Source: Rhodococcus triatomae
GTDB taxonomy: Bacteria; Actinomycetota; Actinomycetes; Mycobacteriales; Mycobacteriaceae
NCBI RefSeq assembly: GCF_014217785.1
Contig: NZ_CP048814.1
Span: 2,294,001-2,358,000 of the forward strand
Length of the DNA stretch: 64,000 nt
Direction: 5' to 3'
The translations under genes and the position numbers were made by a program. Positions 1 to 8,701 of this stretch are shown piece after piece; positions within the stretch are counted from its first letter, which is position 1, and every line of letters starts with the position of its first letter. The notes below the pieces were generated by a model. The model worked only from the letters and a program-made list of their open reading frames with translations. It did no database searches and was not told where the DNA came from.

Positions 1-595
1 CCTCGGGCTCGACGACCTGGGACACCAGACCCCATTCCAGTGCCGTCGCGGCATCGACACGGTCTCCGGTGTACGCCATCTCGGCGGCGCGGGCAGGCCC
101 GATCACCCGCGGCAGGAACCAGGCTCCGCCGTCTCCGGGGATGATGCCGAGCTTGACGAAGCTCTCGGCGAAGAACGCCTTCGTGGAGGCGATCCGCATG
201 TCCGCCATGAGAGCGAGATCGCAGCCGGCGCCGACCGCCGGGCCGTTGACGGCCGCGATCACCGGTACCTCGCAGTCGTACAACGCCAGGGGAATGCGCT
301 GGATCCCACGGCGGTATCCGTCGCGCAGCTCGCGCGGCGTGCCGCCGAACATGCCCGTCCGGTCCGCCATGTCCTTGACGTTGCCGCCCGCGGAGAACGC
401 ACTGCCCGCCCCGGTGAGGATGACGACCCGGGTCTGCGGGTCCGCGTTGACGTCGGCCACCAGTTCGACGAGCCGGTCGACCATTTCGGGCCCCGAGATC
501 GGGTTGCGGGCCTCGGGCAGATTGAGCGTCCAGGTGGTGACGTGACCGTCCGTCGTGGACGTGATCACCTCCGTCGGAGTGGGGTCGGCAGGCAT
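1..595 (-). CDS. Crotonase-family enoyl-CoA hydratase/isomerase, partial
   Basis: Acts on acyl-CoA thioesters in fatty acid or aromatic acid breakdown. The first 198 residues are visible; the C-terminus lies left of the window. The oxyanion-hole segment FSAGGNVKDM is near residues 67-76, and the second crotonase signature GPAVGAGCDLALMADMRIAS is at 118-137. Where hydratases usually have their first catalytic Glu (PE-x-x-LG) this protein has Phe146 in ESFVKLG, while the second acidic position is kept (Glu172 in AAEMAYTG). That pattern suggests an isomerase or another crotonase activity rather than a classical hydratase; this is inference. The ATG at 595 was chosen because GAGAGG lies just upstream. 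Confidence 0.85.
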   Translation of the reverse strand, partial: MPADPTPTEVITSTTDGHVTTWTLNLPEARNPISGPEMVDRLVELVADVNADPQTRVVILTGAGSAFSAGGNVKDMADRTGMFGGTPRELRDGYRRGIQRIPLALYDCEVPVIAAVNGPAVGAGCDLALMADMRIASTKAFFAESFVKLGIIPGDGGAWFLPRVIGPARAAEMAYTGDRVDAATALEWGLVSQVVEPE

Positions 596-726
596 GGGCA
601 ACCTCTCGATCGTGTCGTGGGCCATGATCGGAGCAATGATGTTGCGTGGATCACGGTCCGGATGATCGTCAAGTTACTGCCAGGGCTGCCGGGAGACCAG
701 GTCGTCGGCCAGAGGAATGTGCTGTC

Positions 727-754
727 GGTGCGATAGGCGCAGCCAATTCGCACC
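727..754 (-). terminator. Hairpin ending the amino acid ABC operon
   Basis: GGTGCGA at 727-733 pairs exactly with TCGCACC at 748-754 across a 14-base loop. It lies 15 bases beyond the stop of the ATPase gene and upstream of the crotonase start, where a terminator is expected. The 7-bp stem has no T tract. Confidence 0.45.
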
Positions 755-768
755 GGGAAGCCGGGCCG

Positions 769-1539
769 TCAGAGAACCTGGGACAGGAACTGTTGCAGCC
801 GTTCGGTGTGCGGATCGTCGAACAGCAGCTCGGGAGGACCGGTTTCGACGACGGCGCCGTGATCCATGAACAGGACCCGGTCCGAGACCTGACGTGCGAA
901 TCCCATCTCGTGGGTGACGACCACCATCGTCATGCCCCCGCGGGCGAGGTCCGCCATGAGCGCGAGGATCCCCTTGACCAGTTCCGGATCGAGGGCCGAG
1001 GTCGCCTCGTCGAAGAACATCACCTGGGGCTTCATCGCCAGAGCCCGGGCGATCGCCACACGTTGCTGCTGGCCGCCGGACAGGTTGCCCGGCCGCGAGT
1101 CCGCCTTCGCGGCCAACCCGACGAGCTCGAGTTGTTCGAGCGCGAGTTCGCGGGCGGCGTCCTTGCTCAGCCCCTGGAGTTTGCGGGGGCCGAGCGCGAT
1201 GTTCTCCACCACGGTCTTGTGCGGGAACAGGTTGAAGTGCTGGAACACCATCCCGATGCGCTGCCGGAGCCGGTCGGGGTTGTCCTTCAGGACGGATGTG
1301 CCGTCGAGGAGGATGTCGCCCTGTTCGGGTTCGTGCAGCCGGTTGAGCACCCGCAGCAGCGTGGACTTCCCGGACCCGGACGGTCCGATCACCGTCACCG
1401 TGTGCCCGGCGTCGACGTGGATGTCGACGCCGCGCAACACCTTGTTGGTGCCGAACGACAGGTGCAGGCCGGTGCCGGTGAGGGATACGGACTCGGCCGC
1501 GATCCCGGTGGTGGCGGTGGTGCCGTTGTCGGTGCTCAC
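769..1539 (-). CDS. Polar amino acid ABC transporter ATP-binding protein
   Basis: Cytoplasmic ATPase of a glutamine/glutamate-type importer, 256 residues, normal for the GlnQ family. Walker A is GPSGSGKST, the signature is [15 protein letters not shown], and Walker B is [12 protein letters not shown]. The frame opens with GTG three bases after the stop of the binding protein-permease gene, with GAGAGGGG upstream, so the two are co-translated and form a two-gene importer. The substrate cannot be fixed from sequence; glutamate, glutamine or another polar amino acid is likely. Confidence 0.92.
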   Translation of the reverse strand: MSTDNGTTATTGIAAESVSLTGTGLHLSFGTNKVLRGVDIHVDAGHTVTVIGPSGSGKSTLLRVLNRLHEPEQGDILLDGTSVLKDNPDRLRQRIGMVFQHFNLFPHKTVVENIALGPRKLQGLSKDAARELALEQLELVGLAAKADSRPGNLSGGQQQRVAIARALAMKPQVMFFDEATSALDPELVKGILALMADLARGGMTMVVVTHEMGFARQVSDRVLFMDHGAVVETGPPELLFDDPHTERLQQFLSQVL

Positions 1540-1542
1540 GGC

Positions 1543-3399
1543 TCAGCCCCTCTCCACGACGATGGACTGTTCCACGGGATCGAGCGTGCCCGAGGTGTCG
1601 GCGCGGCCGGTCCGGAGTCGATGGTCGATGTAGTTGACGAGATGGGTCAGCGGGATCGTCATGGCCAGATAGAACAGTCCCGCGGCCACCAGTGGCGAGA
1701 GGTTACCGGTCTGGGCGTTGAGATCGCGTCCTACGGCGAACAACTCACGCTGGGTCACCAGTAGGCCGAGGAAGTAGATGAGCGACGAGTCCTTGATGAG
1801 CGAGATGAACTGGTTCATCAGCGCCGGGAGCACCCGCCGGACCCCCTGGGGTACGACGACGAGCCACATCGAGCGCCGGTAGCTGAACCCGAGGGCACGA
1901 GATGCCTCGAGCTGGCCGGGTTCCACACTCTGGATGCCCGATCGGAAGATCTCCCCGATGTAGGCCGAGGCGAGCAGCGACAGCGCCGCGGCGCCGAGCC
2001 AGTACGGGTTGTTCCCGGTGATGCCGCTGACGATGGGGCCCACGCCGAGACCGACGATGAGGATGATCACGACGGCGGGCAGGCCGCGGAAGATGTCGGT
2101 GTAGATGCGGGCCGGCCAGCGCAGCCAGCGGGTACGGGAGATGCCCGCCATCGCCAGGAGCATGCCGATCACGGTGCCGGCGATGCCGGAGGTGATCGCG
2201 AGGATCAGGGTGTTGGGCAGCCCCGTCTTCAGCAGGTCGGGGAAGGCACGCTTGTACAGCTCCCAGTCGAAGAACGTGTCACCGAGCTGGGCGAGGGTCG
2301 ACTTCTGCTGGAAGACCGGACTCTCGACGTCGGACGTGTTGCGTGCCGCGATCTCGGCGAAGTCCGGTAACTCGGGGGCCGGGGCCGCCTTGCTACCTGG
2401 CTGCCACCCTTCGGGAAGCTCGCGGGGCACCCAGTCCGCGTACAGCTCGGCCCAGGTGCCGTCGGCGATGATCGCATCCAGCCCGGAATTGAGGGCGTCG
2501 ACGAGTGGCTGGTTCTCCCTGGCCACGGCCCAGCCCACATAGTTGTTGACACTGAACGTGTTCTGCACGATCGCCGTCGGGTCGCCCGGGGCGAGTGCGC
2601 CCTCCGCCTGCTGGGACGGAGCCACCCAGGCGTCGATCTGACCGGTCTTCAGATTCGCGTACGCGGTGGCGTAGTCGGGGAACTTCACCGGGTCCAGGCC
2701 GAGCGAGTTGACGACGTAGTCGTCCTGCACCGTGCCCTGGACGACGCCGATCCTGGTGGAGGCGTCCAGATCGTCGAAGCCCGCGATGGGGCTGCCCTGC
2801 GGGACGACGAGGGAGAAGTAGCCGAAGTCGTAGCCGTTGGTGAAGCCGACGGTGTTGCGCCGTTCGTCCGTGGTGGTGATGGACGAGGAGCCGACGTCGA
2901 ATCGACGGCCGGACACCTGGGCGAGGAGCCCGGCGAACTCGGTGCCCGCGAAATCGACTCGGAGCCCCAGCTTCTCGCCGACCGCCCGGAGCAGTTCGTT
3001 GTCGTAGCCGGTGAAGATGTTCTCGGAGTTGACACAGATGCTCGGCGGCGCGTCGGACAGGGTGCCGACGGTGAGGACTCCCGGAGTGATCAATCCCAGC
3101 CGGGAGGTGTCGATCTGCTCGAGCGGGGTGACGTCGGGAGTGGTGTAGCGGTCCTCCTCCTGGGCCGCGGCCGCGGCGTCGAGGTTGACCGGCACCGACG
3201 TCGCCGCCTCCATCCCGGGCGGAGCACACTGATCCTGAACCGGAGTGGCCGTCTCGTTCGTGTCGGTGCTACACGACGACAGCGTCAGCGCCAGCAGGGC
3301 GATGAGCGCGAACGCCACCACCGCACGGATCCTGACCGCCGCCCGATCTCTGATCGGTGGGTGACCCCGATCGCTGATCGACGAGTGCGCGAAAAACAT
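1543..3399 (-). CDS. Fused amino acid-binding lipoprotein and ABC permease
   Basis: 618 residues from the chosen ATG at 3399. A longer frame from 3459 would put about 20 extra residues before the signal peptide. The N-terminus has a hydrophobic stretch and a lipobox ending LSSC (Cys43). A family 3 solute-binding domain follows (about residues 85-330: GVLTVGTLSDAPPSICVN, FDVGSSSITTTDERRN). After a linker comes a polar amino acid permease domain (about 375-600) with the EAA-like loop EPGQLEASRALGFSYRRS. Binding protein and channel are therefore tethered in one chain, as in some Gram-positive amino acid importers, and need only the ATPase encoded next. Confidence 0.9.
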   Translation of the reverse strand: MFFAHSSISDRGHPPIRDRAAVRIRAVVAFALIALLALTLSSCSTDTNETATPVQDQCAPPGMEAATSVPVNLDAAAAAQEEDRYTTPDVTPLEQIDTSRLGLITPGVLTVGTLSDAPPSICVNSENIFTGYDNELLRAVGEKLGLRVDFAGTEFAGLLAQVSGRRFDVGSSSITTTDERRNTVGFTNGYDFGYFSLVVPQGSPIAGFDDLDASTRIGVVQGTVQDDYVVNSLGLDPVKFPDYATAYANLKTGQIDAWVAPSQQAEGALAPGDPTAIVQNTFSVNNYVGWAVARENQPLVDALNSGLDAIIADGTWAELYADWVPRELPEGWQPGSKAAPAPELPDFAEIAARNTSDVESPVFQQKSTLAQLGDTFFDWELYKRAFPDLLKTGLPNTLILAITSGIAGTVIGMLLAMAGISRTRWLRWPARIYTDIFRGLPAVVIILIVGLGVGPIVSGITGNNPYWLGAAALSLLASAYIGEIFRSGIQSVEPGQLEASRALGFSYRRSMWLVVVPQGVRRVLPALMNQFISLIKDSSLIYFLGLLVTQRELFAVGRDLNAQTGNLSPLVAAGLFYLAMTIPLTHLVNYIDHRLRTGRADTSGTLDPVEQSIVVERG

Positions 3400-3535
3400 G
3401 AAGGCAGCGTAGCGCCGACGACACCCGGGAGAGCGCCAAGTCACCTGGCCGGTCGCCACATCGTTGTCGTGAGTGAGAACTGGTTCGCAGCGTGAAGTTG
3501 CGGGTGACCCTTGTCACGAGTGCGCGGCGCAGTTA

Positions 3536-3554
3536 TTGTTTGTCGTACAAACAA
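3536..3554. promoter_or_regulatory. Palindromic operator upstream of the TetR gene
   Basis: TTGTTTGT at 3536-3543 and ACAAACAA at 3547-3554 are perfect 8-bp inverted arms around CGT. The site ends just before the AGAGGAG ribosome-binding site of the TetR gene. Bound regulator would block transcription of regulator, ligase and dehydrogenase together. The assignment to this TetR protein is inferred from position. Confidence 0.6.
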
Positions 3555-3568
3555 GAGGAGCGGAACTC

Positions 3569-4192
3569 ATGACGGAATCGGGACGCGCCAGCAGGGCCTC
3601 CGGGCGACAGACCAGGAAATCCCTGTTCACGGCGGCAACCGAGCTGTTCCTCGAGCACGGGGACGCGGTGCCGATCGCGCAGATCTGCGCGGCGGCGGGA
3701 GCCCACCCCAACCAGGTCACCTACTACTGGGGATCGAAGGAACGGCTCTTCGTCGAGGTGGCGTGCGCTGCGGTGCTGCGAGCCGGGCAGCAGGCGGAGG
3801 ACGCGGCGGCCGGTGCCGAGACCGTCCGCGAATACACCGAGCTTCTGGTCGGCACGTTGCTCGGCCCGGCCGCGCCCAGCGTGGAGCTCTTCACCTCCGC
3901 CATGCTCCTGGTCGCCCGGCGTACGGATCTCCGCGAACTCATCACCGACACCCTGCGCACCCTCCACACGCGCGGTGAGGACGCACTGCTGCGCACGCTC
4001 GTGCGTACCGGCTGGACGCTGCGGGCCGGCATCGACGTCGAGGCGAAGGCCTTCTGGTCCGCGGTGTTCGGCCTCGTCATCCAGAAGACGGCCACCGGGG
4101 AGAGCTTCGGCTACTCCCTCGAGGAGGCCGTCGCCGTCATCTTCGCGAACCTGCAGATCCCCGAGACCGTCCTCTCCCGAGCCATCGACTGA
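3569..4192 (+). CDS. TetR-family transcriptional regulator
   Basis: 207 residues. The N-terminal helix-turn-helix (about residues 15-60) includes LFTAATELFLEHGDAVPIAQ and GAHPNQVTYYWGSKERLF; the rest is the helical ligand-binding region. The ATG at 3569 follows AGAGGAG; the frame could start further upstream but that would run through the operator. It is the first gene of a run with an acyl-CoA ligase and an acyl-CoA dehydrogenase, so the ligand is probably the acid or acyl-CoA they process. The operator in its leader implies autorepression. Confidence 0.85.
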   Translation: MTESGRASRASGRQTRKSLFTAATELFLEHGDAVPIAQICAAAGAHPNQVTYYWGSKERLFVEVACAAVLRAGQQAEDAAAGAETVREYTELLVGTLLGPAAPSVELFTSAMLLVARRTDLRELITDTLRTLHTRGEDALLRTLVRTGWTLRAGIDVEAKAFWSAVFGLVIQKTATGESFGYSLEEAVAVIFANLQIPETVLSRAID

Positions 4193-4256
4193 ACCGGCGG
4201 TCTCTCCCCTCGGCTTTCTGCCCAGAACACCCACCATCCCAGTGACGAGGAGCGCG

Positions 4257-5765
4257 ATGAACATCGTTCGCGTATTCGACAGCAACGTCCGCAAATACCC
4301 GGACAAGACCTTCCTGCACCACGACGGCACCGACCACACGTACACGCAGGTGGAGGAGGACAGCCGAAAGTTCGCCACCCTGTTCCGTGAATCGGGCCTG
4401 CGCAAGGGCGACCGCGTTGCGCTGATGTGTTACAACACACCGGGGTTCGTCCACGCCATGCTGGGTGCCTGGCGTATCGGTGCCGTCGTCGTGCCGATCA
4501 ACCACAAGCTCCAGGCGCCCGAGGTGGAGTACATCCTCGATCACGCGGACGTGAAGGTCCTCGTCTTCGACGGGGCCCTCGCCGAGGTGGCGGGCAAGCT
4601 CGACCGCCCGGAGCTCACCCTCTGGAGCACCGACACCGCAGCCGACGGATTCGGCTTCGTCGACGAGCTCGCCGCCGATCGCGCGCGTGCGGCCGACGAG
4701 CCGATCGACGAGACCGATCCGGCAGAGATCCTCTACACCTCCGGGACCACGGGTTCCCCCAAGGGGTGCGTGCACACCCACCGTAACGTCGTCCTCGTCG
4801 CGACCACCGCGGCGTCGGGACTGTCGATCACCCGCGACGAACGACTGCTCATGGCGGTCCCCGTCTGGCACGCGTCACCGCTGAACAACTGGCTCCTGGG
4901 CACGCTGTACATGGGTGGATCCGTGGTGCTGCTGCGGGAGTACCACCCGGTCGAGTTCCTGAAAGCGGTTCAGCACCATCGCATCACGCTGTGCTTCGGG
5001 CCGCCCGTGATCTACACGACGGCGCTGAATCTCGTCCCGAACTTCGACGAGTACGACCTGACGTCCGTGCGCGCCTGGCTGTACGGCGGCGGACCCATCG
5101 GACCCGATGTGGCCCGTCGGCTGATCGAGTCGTACCGTACGACGAGCTTCTACCAGGTGTACGGAATGACCGAGACCGGTCCGGTGGGCACGGTGCTCTA
5201 CCCGGAGGAGCAGCTCGCCAAGGCCGGTTCCATCGGGAGGGTTGCCCTCGCCGGGGTCGACATGCGGCTCGTCTCCGCGGACGGCAGCGATGCCGGACCC
5301 GGTGAGATCGGCGAGATCTGGCTCCGTTCGGAGACCGTCATGACCGGCTATCTGGACGATCCCGCCGCCACCGAGGCGGCCTTCGATCCCGGAAGCTGGT
5401 ATCGCACCGGCGATCTCGCCCGTTCTGACGAGGACGGCTACCTGTTCGTCGTCGACCGGGCCAAGGACATGATCGTCACCGGCGGCGAGAACGTGTACTC
5501 GAAGGAGGTCGAGGACGCGATCTCGGCGCACCCCGACATCGTGGACGTCGCCGTCGTCGGCAAGCCGCACCCCGAATGGGGCGAGACCGTGGTCGCGCAC
5601 ATCGTCATCCGTGAACCCGGGGTGGTGGACGGCGACGCGCTGAGATCCTTCCTCGCCGACCGGATCGCCCGGTACAAGATCCCCCGCGAATACGTCGTGC
5701 GCACCGTGCTCCCCCGTACTCCGACGGGCAAGATCCAGAAACACCTCATCCGTGCAGCGGACTGA
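4257..5765 (+). CDS. AMP-forming acyl-CoA synthetase (class I adenylate-forming ligase)
   Basis: Activates a carboxylic acid to its CoA thioester through an acyl-adenylate. 502 residues from the ATG at 4257. The phosphate-binding loop is LYTSGTTGSPKG, followed by YGMTETGP, the hinge region YRTGDLARSDEDGYLFVVDR, the GGENVYSKEVE segment, and the C-terminal catalytic lysine in PTGKIQKH. The length is slightly short of typical fatty acyl-CoA ligases and closer to the cyclohexanecarboxylate or crotonobetaine type. The dehydrogenase starts 23 bases downstream. The natural acid is unknown. Confidence 0.9.
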   Translation: MNIVRVFDSNVRKYPDKTFLHHDGTDHTYTQVEEDSRKFATLFRESGLRKGDRVALMCYNTPGFVHAMLGAWRIGAVVVPINHKLQAPEVEYILDHADVKVLVFDGALAEVAGKLDRPELTLWSTDTAADGFGFVDELAADRARAADEPIDETDPAEILYTSGTTGSPKGCVHTHRNVVLVATTAASGLSITRDERLLMAVPVWHASPLNNWLLGTLYMGGSVVLLREYHPVEFLKAVQHHRITLCFGPPVIYTTALNLVPNFDEYDLTSVRAWLYGGGPIGPDVARRLIESYRTTSFYQVYGMTETGPVGTVLYPEEQLAKAGSIGRVALAGVDMRLVSADGSDAGPGEIGEIWLRSETVMTGYLDDPAATEAAFDPGSWYRTGDLARSDEDGYLFVVDRAKDMIVTGGENVYSKEVEDAISAHPDIVDVAVVGKPHPEWGETVVAHIVIREPGVVDGDALRSFLADRIARYKIPREYVVRTVLPRTPTGKIQKHLIRAAD

Positions 5766-5787
5766 CCATCCCGACGAAAGGAACGTC

Positions 5788-7479
5788 ATGACAGGCACAT
5801 TCGAACACGCCGTCACCCATCCGCAGCCGCACGGCACGCACACGGTACTCAACCAGTCGACGCCACGCGTGGACGTCAACGAGTACACCCTGGACACGGT
5901 CCTGGCTGAGGCGGTGGCGCGGCACGACGGCGGTTGGGGCGAGCAGGAGCTCACCGAGATCGGTGCCCTGGTGGGAACCGGGCAGTTCCAGCACGACGCC
6001 GAACTCGCCAACACCGTGACTCCGGTGCTGCACACGTTCGACCGCTGGGGCCACCGGATCGACGAGGTCGAGTACCACCCTGCCTACCACCGCATCATTG
6101 CCGCGGCCGTCGAGCACGGCGCCCACACCCGTTCCTGGGCCGACCCGAGGCCGGGCTCGAACGTGGTCCGTGCGGCCGCATTCATGCTGTTCTCCCAGGT
6201 GGAGCCTGGTCACGCGTGCCCGGTCTCGATGACCCACGCCGTCATCCCCTCGCTCGAACTGCAGCCGGACGTCGCGGCCCAGTGGGTGCCCCGCGCGCTC
6301 TCCCGCTCGTACGATCCGCGGCTGGACGCCCCCGGCAAACAGTCGGCCCTCTTCGGCATGTCCATGACCGAGAAGCAGGGTGGCTCCGATGTGCGGGCCA
6401 ACACGACGGTGGCCCGTCCTGCGGGCAAGGGCGGGCCCGGCGGCGACTACCTGCTCACCGGCCACAAGTGGTTCTGCTCCGCGCCGATGTCCGACGGCTT
6501 CCTCGTGCTCGCCCAGGCGGAGGGCGCCGCGGGAACGGGCCTGTCCTGCTTCCTGGTTCCGCGCGTCCTGCCCGACGGCACCCGGAACGTGTTCCGGATC
6601 CAGCGGCTCAAGAACAAGCTCGGCAACAAGTCCAATGCCTCGTCCGAGATCGAACTCGACGGCACCGTCGGCGTCATGGTCGGTGAGCCGGGGCGCGGCG
6701 TCCGCACCATCATCGAGATGGTGGCACGCACCCGCCTCGACTGCATCCTCGGCAGTTCCGCGGGGATGCGGGAGTCCGTCGCGCAGGCGGTGTGGCACGC
6801 CCGGCACCGAGCGGCGTTCGGGGCGACGCTGGTCGATCAACCGGCGATGGCCGCCGTACTCGCCGATCTGGCTCTCGAATCGGAGGCCGCCACGGTCACC
6901 GCGATCCGGTTGGCCCGGGCCCACGACGAGGACGCGAGCGACTCCGAGCGCGCGTTCCGGCGGCTCGCCACCGCCGTCGCCAAGTACTGGATCTGCAAGC
7001 GGGGCCCGCACCACGCGTACGAATCGCTCGAGTGCCTGGGTGGCAACGGATACACCGAGGACTTCCCGCTCGCGCGTCGCTACCGGGAGCAGCCGGTGAT
7101 GGCGGTGTGGGAGGGCTCGGGCAACGTCATCGCCCTCGACGTCCTGCGAGCGATGACGCGTGAGCCCGAATCCGTCGCCGCCTTCGACGCCGAGGTCAAC
7201 CTGGCCAGGGGGACGAATGCCGTGCTCGACGCGCACCTCGACCGGGTCCGCACTCAGCTCGCCGAGCTCGCGACACTCGACTCCTCGGGTGCCCAGCGCC
7301 GGGCACGTGCCGTGGTCGAGTCGATGGCACTCGCCCTGCAGGCGTCGCTGCTCGTCCGGTTCTCACCTGCCGTGGTGTCCGAGACGTTCGTGGCGGCGCG
7401 GCTCGGTGAGGACCGCGGCATCGAGTACGGCACTCTTCCGCCGGGCGCGGACCTGTCGGTGATCCTCGCCCGAGCGTAG
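5788..7479 (+). CDS. Acyl-CoA dehydrogenase, AidB-like subfamily
   Basis: FAD enzyme for the alpha,beta-oxidation step of acyl-CoA breakdown, 563 residues. The ATG at 5788 follows GAAAGGA. AidB-type hallmarks are GMSMTEKQGGSDVRANTT (FAD and substrate loop), LTGHKWFCSAPMSDGFLVLA, RLKNKLGNKSNASSEIELDG, and a C-terminal YESLECLGGNGYTEDFPLAR with the WEGSGNV motif. AidB itself also binds DNA, but pairing with an acyl-CoA ligase and TetR regulator argues for a metabolic role. The extra C-terminal helical part (about residues 450-563) is usual for this subfamily. Confidence 0.88.
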   Translation: MTGTFEHAVTHPQPHGTHTVLNQSTPRVDVNEYTLDTVLAEAVARHDGGWGEQELTEIGALVGTGQFQHDAELANTVTPVLHTFDRWGHRIDEVEYHPAYHRIIAAAVEHGAHTRSWADPRPGSNVVRAAAFMLFSQVEPGHACPVSMTHAVIPSLELQPDVAAQWVPRALSRSYDPRLDAPGKQSALFGMSMTEKQGGSDVRANTTVARPAGKGGPGGDYLLTGHKWFCSAPMSDGFLVLAQAEGAAGTGLSCFLVPRVLPDGTRNVFRIQRLKNKLGNKSNASSEIELDGTVGVMVGEPGRGVRTIIEMVARTRLDCILGSSAGMRESVAQAVWHARHRAAFGATLVDQPAMAAVLADLALESEAATVTAIRLARAHDEDASDSERAFRRLATAVAKYWICKRGPHHAYESLECLGGNGYTEDFPLARRYREQPVMAVWEGSGNVIALDVLRAMTREPESVAAFDAEVNLARGTNAVLDAHLDRVRTQLAELATLDSSGAQRRARAVVESMALALQASLLVRFSPAVVSETFVAARLGEDRGIEYGTLPPGADLSVILARA

Positions 7480-7595
7480 GGATCCCGTCCCGAGCCCGGG
7501 CATCCCCGTCCGTACGTAATGTCCGTTTGGTAACTGATCGATAGCTACTGTAGGGTTCTCGACGTTCGACGGGGACAGCGCAGACGTCGTCGAGC

Positions 7596-7635
7596 GAGTC
7601 CGGCCCCACACGATCTCCCCGGTGGGGCCGGACTC
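7596..7635. terminator. Bidirectional terminator between convergent genes
   Basis: GAGTCCGGCCCCAC (7596-7609) and GTGGGGCCGGACTC (7622-7635) are perfect 14-bp inverted arms with a 12-base loop. It lies between the dehydrogenase stop and the flavin oxidoreductase stop, so it can serve both strands. There is no T run, as is common for GC-rich actinobacterial hairpins. Confidence 0.7.
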
Positions 7636-7663
7636 CCTGCGCGTGCGGGCCGGTGCACGTCGG

Positions 7664-8458
7664 TCAGGACAGCCCCGTCAACGGCGGCGGCGTGAACTCG
7701 TCCCGCCAGGCCGTGGCCTCGCGGACGACGGTCAGGTCGTAGTCCGGACCCCCGGTATCGACGGTGAACAGCGTGACGCCCGCATCGACGAAGCGTTGCG
7801 CGTCCTCGACTCCCGGCCACGGCGCGGAGTGCTGGATGTCGGCGGGGCTGCGTCCGGCGTCCGTCGCCAGGTCCGCCAGCAGGTTCGCCTTCCGGACGTA
7901 GGTGTCCAGATCGCTGAAGCTGTGCCAGATGTCGCCGTACCGGCCGACGAGTGGCAGGGTCTTCTTCTCGCCACCACCGCCGATGAGTATCGGAATGCGC
8001 CGGGTCGGTGCCGGATTGAGCGTGCCGAGCCGCGCCTCGATACGGGGCAGGTACTCGCCCAGGAGGTTCAGCCGCGAACCGGCGGTGCCGAACTCGTACC
8101 CGTACTCGGTGTAGTCCTTCTCGAACCAGCCGGCGCCGATGCCGAGGATCAACCGGCCGCCGCTGATGTGGTCGACGGTGCGGGCCATGTCGGCGAGCAG
8201 GTCGGGATTCCGGTACCCGCCACCCGTGACGAGGGCTCCGATCTCGACCCGTTCGGTCTGCTCGGCCCACGCCCCGAGCATCGTCCAGCATTCGAAGTGT
8301 GCGCCGTCGGGATCGCCGTAGAGTGGAAAGAAGTGGTCCCAGTTGAACACGATGTCGACTCCTGCGTCCTCGGAGCGCAGGACGGCATCACGGATCAGGG
8401 CATAGTCGGGTGCATGCTGGGGCTGGAGCTGGACGCCGATGCGGACGGGACGGCTCAT
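7664..8458 (-). CDS. LLM-class (luciferase-like) flavin oxidoreductase, probably F420-dependent
   Basis: 264 residues, a single bacterial-luciferase-like TIM barrel. It begins MSRPVRIGVQLQPQHAP with the ATG at 8458 preceded by GAGGAG. Family features are DIVFNWDHFFPLYGD near the N-terminus, LVTGGGYRNPDLLADMARTVD in the middle, LILGIGAGWFEKDYTEYGYEFG, and IPILIGGGGEKKTLPLVGRYGD. Such proteins in Rhodococcus and mycobacteria generally use F420 rather than FMN, but the cofactor is inferred from family. It is transcribed away from a nitroreductase gene across a 243-bp spacer. The substrate is unknown. Confidence 0.85.
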   Translation of the reverse strand: MSRPVRIGVQLQPQHAPDYALIRDAVLRSEDAGVDIVFNWDHFFPLYGDPDGAHFECWTMLGAWAEQTERVEIGALVTGGGYRNPDLLADMARTVDHISGGRLILGIGAGWFEKDYTEYGYEFGTAGSRLNLLGEYLPRIEARLGTLNPAPTRRIPILIGGGGEKKTLPLVGRYGDIWHSFSDLDTYVRKANLLADLATDAGRSPADIQHSAPWPGVEDAQRFVDAGVTLFTVDTGGPDYDLTVVREATAWRDEFTPPPLTGLS

Positions 8459-8496
8459 GCGAATCTCCTCGAGGCGGGGCGGTGACGTCAACTGCT

Positions 8497-8525
8497 GTGA
8501 CACTGTCGGGTGGTGACACTGCCGG
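8497..8525. repeat. Direct repeat in the divergent flavoenzyme promoter region
   Basis: GTGACACTGTCGG (8497-8509) recurs as GTGACACTGCCGG (8513-8525), 12 of 13 bases identical with starts 16 bases apart. It lies in the 243-bp space between the divergent oxidoreductase and nitroreductase genes. It could bind a shared regulator, but no regulator gene is adjacent. Confidence 0.3.
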
Positions 8526-8701
8526 TCCTCTTCCACTTTGCCGCAGAGCACGTGGCCGTGCAGCGGTTGCGGGGATCGCCGCGGTTCCCGTCGTGCTGAT
8601 CCCAACCGTCGCCCTGCCCACCGGCCGGGCGATACGGTGCGGTCGCGCCACCGGGTGCCACCGGGCGCCCTCACCGACCCGCACACCGACCGGGAGACCT
8701 C

